DNA from: an uncultured Pelagibacteraceae bacterium
GTDB taxonomy: Bacteria > Pseudomonadota > Alphaproteobacteria > Pelagibacterales > Pelagibacteraceae
Assembly (NCBI GenBank): GCA_902552805.1
Contig: CACDIC010000001.1
Location: forward strand, 62,001-126,000
Reading direction: 5' to 3'
Length of the DNA stretch: 64,000 nt
Shown here: one piece after another, positions 17,918-26,574 of the stretch
How the letters are laid out: each line of letters begins with the position of its first letter
Position numbering within the stretch: the stretch's first letter is position 1
Translations under genes and position numbers: made by a program
Notes under the pieces: model-generated
What the model was told of the DNA's origin: nothing
Database searches by the model: none
What the model saw: only the letters and a program-made list of their open reading frames with translations

Positions 17918-19142
17918 ATTTTAATGCTTTTATTGGATCTAGTTTGGCCGCCTTCATAGCTGGAAATATGGATACAATTATCGTTATAAAAATTGAACAC
18001 AATGAAATTATAAAAATAGAGGATGGGTTTATTTCAGACGGCATTGTACTTAGGAAATATATTTCCTCAGGAAATAAACTTATGTTAAAAATATCGCTTA
18101 GAAATTTTCTAACATTCTCAACATACATAGAAAATGTAATCCCTAATATTATTCCAAACAATGTAGCAGATGTACCTATTATTACCCCAACTAAAAAAAA
18201 TATCTTTATAATAGATTTATTCAATACACCAATAGATTTTAAAATAGCAATATCTCTAGTTTTATTTTTTACCAAGATAGTCAAGCCTGAAATAATATTA
18301 AAAGCTGCAACAATAATTATAAGAGATAATATGATAAACATCACATTGCGTTCTACTTTTAAAGCTGAGAATAAAGAGCTATTAGTATCGGCCCAACTAT
18401 ATACAAAATCATTAGGAAATATTTTTTGAACGATCTTTTTTTGATTTTCAATATTTTGAGGATCCTTTAAATAAACTTCTAATTTTCTATCATTTTTTGT
18501 AAGATTCATAAATTCATCAAGAGTATCAATATTAATAAATGCTACATTATTATCAAAATCTGCTAAGCCACTTTCAAACAATGAAACAATAGTAAAAGAT
18601 TTTTTCTTTGGGATACTGCCAATTATTGTATCTACACCTGATGATGACATTATTGATACATCATCACCGAGCTTGAGATTTAGTGTGAAACTTAATTCTT
18701 TTCCTAAAGAGATGTAGTTACCTGTTAAATTACTTTTATTCCCCACAAATGTTTTATCTTTTATTATCTTAAGCTTAGGAAAATCTTTTCTTGAATAACC
18801 TCTCAAAACAATACCTTTAGAGGTGTCTTTTTTAATGATTATTGCTTCTCCTGAGTTGCTTAATATCATTTCACTCGCGATAAGATTGAGATTAGTATTC
18901 TTTAATTTATCAATTTGAATTTGATTTTCATAAGTATCAACAGTTATATGAGCATTAAAACCAACTATCTTATTTATTAATTCTGATCTAAATCCATTCA
19001 TTACTGACATAACAATAATTAGGACTGCAACACCTAGGCTTATTCCAATAAATGAAAAGATAGATATAACATTTAAAAAGCCATCTTTTTTTCTAGCTTT
19101 TAAAAATCTAAATGTAATTTCTTTTTCTAAAGTTGAAATCAA
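17910..19142 (-). CDS. Lipoprotein-releasing system transmembrane protein (LolC/LolE family)
   Basis: Permease partner of LolD. Architecture is one N-terminal membrane helix (~24-46, with GISLGVAVLIIVMSVMNGF), a periplasmic domain (~50-265) and three C-terminal helices forming an FtsX-type domain ending in KAAKLDPIKALKYE. Length is 410 residues. Only one permease gene is present, whereas E. coli has lolC and lolE, so it probably works as a homodimer (sometimes called LolF). The start overlaps the proS stop by 4 bp. Confidence 0.93.
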   Translation of the reverse strand: MISTLEKEITFRFLKARKKDGFLNVISIFSFIGISLGVAVLIIVMSVMNGFRSELINKIVGFNAHITVDTYENQIQIDKLKNTNLNLIASEMILSNSGEAIIIKKDTSKGIVLRGYSRKDFPKLKIIKDKTFVGNKSNLTGNYISLGKELSFTLNLKLGDDVSIMSSSGVDTIIGSIPKKKSFTIVSLFESGLADFDNNVAFINIDTLDEFMNLTKNDRKLEVYLKDPQNIENQKKIVQKIFPNDFVYSWADTNSSLFSALKVERNVMFIILSLIIIVAAFNIISGLTILVKNKTRDIAILKSIGVLNKSIIKIFFLVGVIIGTSATLFGIILGITFSMYVENVRKFLSDIFNISLFPEEIYFLSTMPSEINPSSIFIISLCSIFITIIVSIFPAMKAAKLDPIKALKYE

Positions 19143-20473
19143 TTGTGAGCTTTTTGTTTATTAATAATCTTAATAATTTCTTTTAAATTAATTTTTTGAG
19201 TTTCTTTGTTTATTTCTTTAAATTCAAATAAATCACCTTCAGTTTGTTTTCCAATAATTATTTGATATGGAGCCCCAATTAAATTCATTTTTTTTATTTT
19301 TGAGGATAAGTTCTCATCAGTATCATCAATAATCGCATCGATATTATTTTGATTTAACTCAAGACTTATTTTGTTTGCTTTATCGAGTGCAGATGTATCA
19401 TTTTTATTAATCATAGGAATTATTGCAATATCATATGGTGCAACAGAAATTGGCCATTTCATGATTTCATTTTTTTCATCATATTTTGCCTCTATAATTG
19501 CTCCTACTAATCTTGAAACTCCTATTCCATAAGAACCCATTTTTACATAGTCTTTTTTACCTCCAGGTAAATCGACTGCTGCTTCCATTGGTTTGGAATA
19601 TTTGTCTCCAAAATAAAAAATATGACCAACCTCTATACCTTTCGTTTTCAATCTATTTTTCTCTGAAACTTTTTCATTAAACTCATCTTCTTTAAATTTA
19701 TCATCAGTAACTGAGTAAAATTTTTCATATTGATTTCTCAATTCAAGTAGGGATTTAACATCAAGTTTTGTTCCTTCAAAATTCAAGTCAAATATTCTTT
19801 TATCTGCATAAATTTTACTCTCTCCAGTTTCTGCTAGGATAATAAATTCATGAGAAAGATTTCCACCAATTGGTCCTGTATCGGCTGCCATTGGAATTGC
19901 TGTAAGATCTAATCTTTTAAAAGTTTTTAAATAAGATAAGAAAAATTTATTATAAGAAAACAATGCATCTTCATCTGTAACATCAAAAGAATATGCATCC
20001 TTCATGTAGAATTCCCGACATCGCATAATTCCAAATCTTGGTCTGATTTCATCTCTAAATTTCCATTGAATATGATAAAGAAGTTGAGGTAATGATTTAT
20101 ATGATTTTAGAGAAGATCTAAAAATATCAGTTACTAATTCCTCGTTTGTTGGTCCGTAAAGCATTTCTCGATCTTGACGATCTTTTATTCGTAACATTTC
20201 CTCACCATAATCCTCATAACGTCCACTCTCTTTCCAAATCTCGCTGGATTGTATTGTGGGCATTAGTATTTCTTGTGCACCTATTTTGTTTTGCTCTTCT
20301 CTGACAATTCTTTCAATTTTTTTCATTACTTTAAAACCAAGGGGCAACCAAGAGTATATGCCTGCTGAAGATTGTTTTATCATTCCAACTCTTAACATTA
20401 GCTGGTGAGACTTTATTTTTGCTTCTGAGGGGTTATTTTTTAAGATAGGAATAAAAGATTTAGAAATATGCAT
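19139..20473 (-). CDS. proS: Prolyl-tRNA synthetase, short alphaproteobacterial form
   Basis: Class II synthetase charging tRNA-Pro. Motif 2 (RPRFGIMRCREFYMKDAYSFD) and motif 3 (YGIGVSRLVGAIIEA) are visible, with a C-terminal anticodon-binding domain. At 444 residues it lacks the ~180-residue INS editing domain that longer bacterial enzymes insert between motifs 2 and 3; this short form is known in alphaproteobacteria. It is 1 bp from the DUF1467 gene upstream and overlaps lolC by 4 bp downstream. Confidence 0.97.
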   Translation of the reverse strand: MHISKSFIPILKNNPSEAKIKSHQLMLRVGMIKQSSAGIYSWLPLGFKVMKKIERIVREEQNKIGAQEILMPTIQSSEIWKESGRYEDYGEEMLRIKDRQDREMLYGPTNEELVTDIFRSSLKSYKSLPQLLYHIQWKFRDEIRPRFGIMRCREFYMKDAYSFDVTDEDALFSYNKFFLSYLKTFKRLDLTAIPMAADTGPIGGNLSHEFIILAETGESKIYADKRIFDLNFEGTKLDVKSLLELRNQYEKFYSVTDDKFKEDEFNEKVSEKNRLKTKGIEVGHIFYFGDKYSKPMEAAVDLPGGKKDYVKMGSYGIGVSRLVGAIIEAKYDEKNEIMKWPISVAPYDIAIIPMINKNDTSALDKANKISLELNQNNIDAIIDDTDENLSSKIKKMNLIGAPYQIIIGKQTEGDLFEFKEINKETQKINLKEIIKIINKQKAHN

Positions 20474-20474
20474 G

Positions 20475-20720
20475 TTAAATTATTATATTTCTTAAATTTA
20501 AATATTCAAATTTCATTAATAAATAAATGGCTATGAATATAATTGTTGTTATTCCAGTACAATAAATGAATTTTTTTAACATTTTGGGATTTTCTGGTGA
20601 ACCCGGATCTTCACCATCTACTTTAACTATTTTTTTCCTTTCAACATCTATTGGTAAAATTGCAAAAAAAACAATCCACCATATAATAATGTAGATTATA
20701 GCTAAGCCAGTTGGACTCAT
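20475..20720 (-). CDS. DUF1467 family small membrane protein
   Basis: An 81-residue protein with two predicted membrane helices (~5-24 and ~51-68) joined by a polar loop containing DVERKKIVKVDGEDPGSPENPKMLKK. The GSPENP segment and the gene's place between RNase J and proS match DUF1467, a family common in alphaproteobacteria with no known function. The start shares one base with the RNase J stop. Co-transcription with tRNA charging and RNA processing genes is conserved, but no role can be inferred from sequence. Confidence 0.85.
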   Translation of the reverse strand: MSPTGLAIIYIIIWWIVFFAILPIDVERKKIVKVDGEDPGSPENPKMLKKFIYCTGITTIIFIAIYLLMKFEYLNLRNIII

Positions 20721-22378
20721 TAAATCCTTACTAAATTAATATTAGTATATGGTCTTTTTCCTGTTTTTTCTTTTGTAAATTTTCTACAAGCAATTTTAAG
20801 AGCGTCAATTAAATTACTTTCTTGCTGTCTGCTTCCAAGTTTAAAGGATCTTGTTGTTTTTTCAATTTCGTCTTCTAACCCATAGAGAAATTCATCTTTT
20901 TCATAAATGGGCAAACCTCTAAATGTTGTAACAGGGTTATTGTGAATATTTCCTTTGGGTGTTATTAATATAGTGACTTCCAAATATCCATTGCTACTTA
21001 AATTTTTTCTATCTTTAATTGATTGAGAGTCCTCTTCTACACTCACATTTCCATCTAAGTACAATCTTCCGCTGGGTGCTTTATCATATACCTCTGGTGC
21101 TTCACCAGGGTATAGCTTGACTATATCACCATTTTCAACTTGAACCGGATGAGGTACTTGCATTTCTTTAGCAAAATTTATGTGTTCTATCATGTGTCTG
21201 TGCTCTCCATGAACAGGGATTACACATTTTGGTTTAACCCATTGATACATATCTTTAAGATCCTCACGATTTGGATGTCCAGAGACGTGTATAAATTCTG
21301 TTTCTTCTGAGATAACCTCAATTCCATCTTTGACTAACTGATTGTGTAATTTATATAGTTTTTTCTCATTTCCTGGAATTATCTTTGATGAGAAGATTAC
21401 TGCATCACCTTTTTCAATAAAAACATCAGGATGTGTGTAATTTGATATCCTCATCATTGCACCCATTGGTTCACCTTGGCTTCCTGTGCACAAATAAACT
21501 ATTTTTTCTCTAGCAAAATTATTAGCTTCTCTTGGATCAATTGGATCAATGGTATTTTGTAAATATCCACATTGTCTTGCTGCCTTATAAATTCTATGCA
21601 TAGATCTTCCTACTAGTGAAATTTGTCTTCCAGTTTGTTCAGCACAATAAAAGGCTGTCTCCATTCTAGCAACGTTTGAAGCAAACGATGTCACAATAAT
21701 TCTTTTTTTTAATCGACCCATTATATTTAATAAATTTTTTCTTACATCTAACTCTGAGCCTGATCTGCCAGCACTAAAAACATTTGTAGAGTCACAAATC
21801 ATTGCTAATACACCTTCATCACCTATTTCTTTTAATCTTTTCGCGTTTATTTCGTCACCTATTAGGGGATTTGGGTCGACTTTCCAGTCACCAGTATGTA
21901 AAACCACACCTGCGGGAGTTTTAATTCTTAATCCATTGGGTTCTAAAATAGAATGGGTTAAAGTAATGTACTCAATTTCAAAATCTTCCAATAGCACATT
22001 TCCATTTAACTCGACTATCTGTAAATCTTTTGTTATATCGATGTGTTTTTCTTTAAATTTTTCCTTAATTAATACAGCGGTAAACGGAGTTGCGAAAATC
22101 TTACATTTTAATTTTGGCCATAAGTGAGCAATTGCTCCAATATGATCTTCGTGTGCGTGTGTTAATATTATTCCTAATAAATTATCTTTTCTTTCAACAA
22201 TAAATCCAGGATCTGGATATATAAGATCAATGCCTGGTATTGTATCATCAGCAAAAGTTACTCCAATATCTACCATTATCCATTTATGATTTCCAGGCTC
22301 ACCATAGCCAAAAAGATTCATGTTCATTCCAATTTCACCTGAACCTCCTAGTGGACAAAATAATAATTCTTTTTTCAT
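20720..22378 (-). CDS. rnj: Ribonuclease J
   Basis: Metallo-beta-lactamase/beta-CASP ribonuclease with endo- and 5'-exonuclease activity in mRNA decay and rRNA maturation. The Zn-binding motif THAHEDHIG is at 73-81. Later metal ligands are in LTHSILEPNG and the HTGDWK block, and the beta-CASP SGHPNREDL and PVHGEHRHM motifs are present. Length is 552 residues, standard. It abuts coaX (23,125 end) and the DUF1467 gene. RNase J at this position between coaX and proS is typical for alphaproteobacteria. Confidence 0.95.
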   Translation of the reverse strand: MKKELLFCPLGGSGEIGMNMNLFGYGEPGNHKWIMVDIGVTFADDTIPGIDLIYPDPGFIVERKDNLLGIILTHAHEDHIGAIAHLWPKLKCKIFATPFTAVLIKEKFKEKHIDITKDLQIVELNGNVLLEDFEIEYITLTHSILEPNGLRIKTPAGVVLHTGDWKVDPNPLIGDEINAKRLKEIGDEGVLAMICDSTNVFSAGRSGSELDVRKNLLNIMGRLKKRIIVTSFASNVARMETAFYCAEQTGRQISLVGRSMHRIYKAARQCGYLQNTIDPIDPREANNFAREKIVYLCTGSQGEPMGAMMRISNYTHPDVFIEKGDAVIFSSKIIPGNEKKLYKLHNQLVKDGIEVISEETEFIHVSGHPNREDLKDMYQWVKPKCVIPVHGEHRHMIEHINFAKEMQVPHPVQVENGDIVKLYPGEAPEVYDKAPSGRLYLDGNVSVEEDSQSIKDRKNLSSNGYLEVTILITPKGNIHNNPVTTFRGLPIYEKDEFLYGLEDEIEKTTRSFKLGSRQQESNLIDALKIACRKFTKEKTGKRPYTNINLVRI

Positions 22379-23125
22379 TTATTTAATTAACTTAGCAATT
22401 TTAATTAATCCTTTAATTGTGATATCTTTATTTTGTATTACACGAGTCTTTAAAGATTTTCTAAACAAATCAGAGTAACCACCGGTAATTACAAGTTTGA
22501 AAGATTTTCTAGTTTCTTTCTTAATCAAATTAATAATATTGTCAATTAGTCCTATATAGCCCCAAAAAAAACCTGAACGGACTGCCGAAATTGTATTGTT
22601 GCCAACTATATTTCTTATCTTCTTTAAATCTATTTGGGGTATCAATGAGGCTTTGTCAGACAAAGTATCAAGCGATATCTTAACTCCAGGGGCTATTATG
22701 CCACCTCTATAATATTTTTTTTCAACTACATCAAATGTGGTGGCAGTACCAAAATCTAAAATTATAAAATTATTTTTACCATTTTGTAGACTTATTGCAT
22801 TAGCTAAACGATCTGAACCAGCCTGTTTATAATTAACTTTGATTTTAATTAATGAACTTAAATTAAGATTTTTAATTTCATAACATCTAATTTTAGTTTT
22901 TTTATGAAAATATTTTTTAATCAAATTAAAAGATTTTGGTACAACACTACAAAAAAGGATTTTCTCTACTTTTTTAATATCTTTAATTAAAAATTTAATT
23001 TTTTTGTCCAAATTTTTATTATTGATATTTTTTGAAATTAAACTTATTCTTTTTAAAATTCTATCTTTTTTGTTGACTAAAAATATCTTTGTATCTGAAT
23101 TTCCAATATCACCCAAAATATACAT
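22379..23125 (-). CDS. coaX: Type III pantothenate kinase
   Basis: First enzyme of coenzyme A synthesis, phosphorylating pantothenate. ASKHA-fold features are the phosphate-binding DIGNSDTK (6-13, DIGNT-type with Ser and Asp variants), GSDRLANAI (~103-111), DFGTATTFDVV (~125-135) and GGIIAPGVKIS. Length is 248 residues, typical. It lies 4 bp after birA. Type III kinases are the usual form in this neighbourhood. Confidence 0.92.
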   Translation of the reverse strand: MYILGDIGNSDTKIFLVNKKDRILKRISLISKNINNKNLDKKIKFLIKDIKKVEKILFCSVVPKSFNLIKKYFHKKTKIRCYEIKNLNLSSLIKIKVNYKQAGSDRLANAISLQNGKNNFIILDFGTATTFDVVEKKYYRGGIIAPGVKISLDTLSDKASLIPQIDLKKIRNIVGNNTISAVRSGFFWGYIGLIDNIINLIKKETRKSFKLVITGGYSDLFRKSLKTRVIQNKDITIKGLIKIAKLIK

Positions 23126-23129
23126 ATAA

Positions 23130-23672
23130 CTATTTATTTTTTTTATGTTTATAAATCTCTAAATTTTTTTCAAAAATTTTTTTCAATTGTATCTCAATAT
23201 TTCTTTTTGAAATTTTTTTATTTATTAAATCATTTAAATTAGTAGTTGGATAGTTGCTAATTATAGGGTTTTTTATCAAATTAATTCCAATTCCAAGTAT
23301 TAAAAATTTTTGATTTTGTTTATTTATTATCTCTTGGAGAATTCCACAAATTTTTTTTCCTTTAATTAACAAATCGTTTGGTTTTTTATATACAATTCTT
23401 TTTTTGTAATATTTTGAAATTAGTTTTTTTACTAATATATAATTTAATTTTGTAATTTTAGTTAAATTTAAATCCATATTTTCTAAATTATAGAAAAAAC
23501 TTACAAACAAATTTCCTTTAAATGAAATCCATTTTCTTCCGTACTGCCCACGTCCATTACTTTGGCTATCAGCGATTATCATTCCATAATTTAAATTGGA
23601 ACTTTTAACCATTCTTATGGCTGTATCATTCGTACTTCTTAATTTTTTAAATCTTAAAATTCTGAATTTCAT
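23130..23672 (-). CDS. birA: Biotin--[acetyl-CoA-carboxylase] ligase, short form
   Basis: Attaches biotin to the acetyl-CoA carboxylase carrier subunit and similar enzymes. It has the biotinyl-AMP motif SNGRGQYGRKW (38-48) and the KPNDLLIKGKKICGILQE block (~98-115). At 180 residues it has neither the N-terminal helix-turn-helix of repressor-type BirA nor the usual C-terminal SH3-like domain, so it is a minimal ligase with no regulatory role. The stop/start with nuoN overlaps by 1 bp. Confidence 0.9.
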   Translation of the reverse strand: MKFRILRFKKLRSTNDTAIRMVKSSNLNYGMIIADSQSNGRGQYGRKWISFKGNLFVSFFYNLENMDLNLTKITKLNYILVKKLISKYYKKRIVYKKPNDLLIKGKKICGILQEIINKQNQKFLILGIGINLIKNPIISNYPTTNLNDLINKKISKRNIEIQLKKIFEKNLEIYKHKKNK

Positions 23673-25090
23673 TAAATTATGTCAATTCTGGAAACTACCT
23701 CTATTAATTGGCTCGGAAATATGAAGTATATCAGAATTAACAATGTGGATGCCGTTAAAGAAAATTTTAACCAAAAACCATGATCAGTATCATATTTTTC
23801 TTTTTGCTCATCAAAATACATAATTTTAATTAACCTTAAATAATAAAAAGCTGCAACGACTGTTGATAATAAACCAACGATTGCTAAAAAATACATTGAT
23901 TGTTCAATGACTGCTTTAAAAACATAAAACTTAGCAAAAAAACCAGCCAAAGGAGGAATCCCAGCTAGTGAAAATAAAATTATTAGTAATGATAACGCTA
24001 GCATTGGATGATTTTTAGATAAACCTGACAAATCATCTATTTTTTCGTAATAGTTATTGTCTCGTTTTAACATTAACAAGCATGAAAATAATCCTAAGTT
24101 CATAAGTACATATATAGTTATATAAATTACTGAACTTTGAATGCCATCATTAGTACCTGCCGCTACACCAGCTAGAGCGTAACCAACATGACCTATGGAG
24201 CTATAAGCAACAAGCCTTTTCAAATTTGTTTGTCCTATGGCTGCGATAGCACCAAATAGCATTGATGCGATTGATAAAAAAATTAAAATCATTTGCCACT
24301 GATCAATCAGATTTAAAAATGGTACATATAAAAATCTTATAAATACTGTCAGTGCTGCTATTTTTGGAACTATTGTAAAAAATAATGTCACCGAAGTAGG
24401 TGAACCTTCATATACATCTGGAGCCCACATATGAAAAGGAACAGCAGAAATCTTAAAGGCTAGTCCCACTAAAATAAATACAATACCAAATGTCAAAGCA
24501 TACTCATTTGAATTTAATTGATCAGCTATTACATTGAAATTGGTAGATCCAGTAAATCCATATATTAAAGAGCAACCATAGAGCAACAAACCGGAGGATA
24601 GAGCACTTAAAACAAAATATTTAAGTCCCGCTTCAGAAGATTTGATTTCATCTCTATTGAATGTAGCTAAAACATATAAGGCCAACGACTGAAGCTCAAG
24701 GCCCATATAAAATACAATTAAGTCATTAGAATTAATCATAACCATCATTCCTAATACAGAACTTAAAATTAATATTGGATACTCAATCTTAAAGATTTGA
24801 AAAGTTTTAATATAGTTCGAAGAAATGATTAGGACTAAGAAAGCAGCTAATAAAGTGATTATCTTCATTAAAGAAGATAAATAATCAATAATAATACTAT
24901 TATTAAATAATTTTGTTTCGTTAATACCAATTGTTTCATTAAAAGTAATAACAGCGGTTACAATCAAAACAGCTAAAGAAAGACTCTGAACAAGTCTTGA
25001 GCTATTTTTTTTAAAAACACCTAATATTAATAAAAACATTATCGACAAAGATAAAAATATTTCAGGTAATACTAATTGTAAATTTTCCAT
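23672..25090 (-). CDS. nuoN: NADH-quinone oxidoreductase subunit N
   Basis: Antiporter-like membrane subunit of respiratory complex I, taking part in proton pumping. About 14 hydrophobic helices in 472 residues. The Mrp-type core is recognisable: FYMGLELQSLALYVL, AVPFHMWAPDVYEGSP and LKRLVAYSSIGHVGYAL, with Glu and Lys residues that line the proton path. Last of the fourteen nuo genes. It shares one base with nuoM upstream and one with birA downstream. Confidence 0.97.
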   Translation of the reverse strand: MENLQLVLPEIFLSLSIMFLLILGVFKKNSSRLVQSLSLAVLIVTAVITFNETIGINETKLFNNSIIIDYLSSLMKIITLLAAFLVLIISSNYIKTFQIFKIEYPILILSSVLGMMVMINSNDLIVFYMGLELQSLALYVLATFNRDEIKSSEAGLKYFVLSALSSGLLLYGCSLIYGFTGSTNFNVIADQLNSNEYALTFGIVFILVGLAFKISAVPFHMWAPDVYEGSPTSVTLFFTIVPKIAALTVFIRFLYVPFLNLIDQWQMILIFLSIASMLFGAIAAIGQTNLKRLVAYSSIGHVGYALAGVAAGTNDGIQSSVIYITIYVLMNLGLFSCLLMLKRDNNYYEKIDDLSGLSKNHPMLALSLLIILFSLAGIPPLAGFFAKFYVFKAVIEQSMYFLAIVGLLSTVVAAFYYLRLIKIMYFDEQKEKYDTDHGFWLKFSLTASTLLILIYFIFPSQLIEVVSRIDII

Positions 25091-26574
25091 TATGTTTTAC
25101 TTGCTAATTTAAAATTATATTGATCAATTAAATCTGAGATAGAAACCTCAATTGTGTTAATTAGAGGATCTGGATAAAATCCAAAAAATAGTGTTGGTAC
25201 AGCTAAACAAGATAAAATAAATAACTCAGATCTATTTAAATCAAACATCTGTTTCAAATCTGTATTTATTAATTTACCAAAAACTACTCTTTTATATAAC
25301 CAAAGCATATATGCAGCACCAATAATTACCCCTAAGCTAGCAATCACAGCTACTAAAAAATTATCCTTAAATGCGCCCATCAAAATTAAAAACTCCCCAA
25401 CAAAACCACTTGTTCCAGGTAGGCCTAGAGCTGCTAAAGTAAATAACATAAACAAAATAGAATATTTTGGAATAATACTCACGATTCCACCATAGGTATT
25501 TATAAGTCTTGAATGCATTCTGTCATAAACAACACCTACACATAAAAAAAGTGCTGCTGAAACTAGTCCATGACTGATCATCTGAATAATACTTCCCTCA
25601 ATACCTTGTTGCTGAATAGTAAAAATTCCTAAAGTAACATAACCCATATGGGCAACTGATGAATAAGCAATTAGCTTTTTCATATCTTCCTGCATTAAAG
25701 CTATGAAAGAAGTAAAAATAATCGCAATTACACTGAGTGTGTAAATCAATGGGGTGAAGATTTCTGATGCTGCCGGAAATAATCCAAGAGAAAATCTTAT
25801 AAAACCATAACCTGCCATTTTTAATAATATAGCTGCTAATAAAACAGATCCTGCTGTTGGTGCTTCAACATGAGCATCTGGTAACCATGTATGAACTGGC
25901 CACATAGGAGTTTTAACTGCAAAAGAGCTAAAAAAAGCTAACCATAAAAGATTTTGATACTTAATATCAATTCCGGAATTATAAAGTTCAACTACATCTG
26001 TAGTTCCATTCAGCCAATAAATTGTAATTATAGCTACTAACATTAAAACTGAACCAAGTAGCGTATACAAAAAAAATTTAAATGCTGAATAAACTCTTCT
26101 GGCACCACCCCAGATTCCAATAATTAAAAACATAGGAATTAAACCTGCCTCAAAAAATAAATAAAAAATAACAAGGTCTAAAGAGCAGAATACACCGATC
26201 ATAAAAGACTCCATGATAAGTACAGCTATCAAAAATTCACTTAGTCTCTCTTTGATTGAATTATTTACCGATACAATACAAAGGGGTGTAATAAATGTTG
26301 TGAGTAAAATAAACAAAATTGAAATACCATCAACACCTACCTTGTAATTTATTAAATCTTTAATCCAAATTCTTTCCTCAACAAATTGAAACTCAGAAGT
26401 TGTAGGATCAAATAATATCCATAGATAAATTGATAAAAAAAAATTTACTGCTGAAGTAAATAAAGCAACATATTTTCCAGTAAAATTATTTTTTTTATCA
26501 CTTTTGGTAAAAAATAAGAATAAAGCTCCAATTGATGGTAATAAAATCAAAGAGGAAAGAATAGGAAAGTTCAT
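25090..26574 (-). CDS. nuoM: NADH-quinone oxidoreductase subunit M
   Basis: Second antiporter-like subunit of complex I. It has 494 residues with 14 helices. It carries the conserved Glu in the LFFEAGLIPMF segment, PVHTWLPDAHVEAPTAGSV, and MKKLIAYSSVAHMGYV with the proton-channel Lys. Spacing to nuoL and nuoN is a one-base overlap at each side. Ordinary for the family. Confidence 0.97.
   Translation of the reverse strand: MNFPILSSLILLPSIGALFLFFTKSDKKNNFTGKYVALFTSAVNFFLSIYLWILFDPTTSEFQFVEERIWIKDLINYKVGVDGISILFILLTTFITPLCIVSVNNSIKERLSEFLIAVLIMESFMIGVFCSLDLVIFYLFFEAGLIPMFLIIGIWGGARRVYSAFKFFLYTLLGSVLMLVAIITIYWLNGTTDVVELYNSGIDIKYQNLLWLAFFSSFAVKTPMWPVHTWLPDAHVEAPTAGSVLLAAILLKMAGYGFIRFSLGLFPAASEIFTPLIYTLSVIAIIFTSFIALMQEDMKKLIAYSSVAHMGYVTLGIFTIQQQGIEGSIIQMISHGLVSAALFLCVGVVYDRMHSRLINTYGGIVSIIPKYSILFMLFTLAALGLPGTSGFVGEFLILMGAFKDNFLVAVIASLGVIIGAAYMLWLYKRVVFGKLINTDLKQMFDLNRSELFILSCLAVPTLFFGFYPDPLINTIEVSISDLIDQYNFKLASKT

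Noticed and set aside
17893-18429. 178-residue plus-strand ORF inside the lolC-type gene
   Set aside because: Antisense shadow: the minus-strand frame is a recognised LolC/E permease with tight overlaps to proS and lolD.
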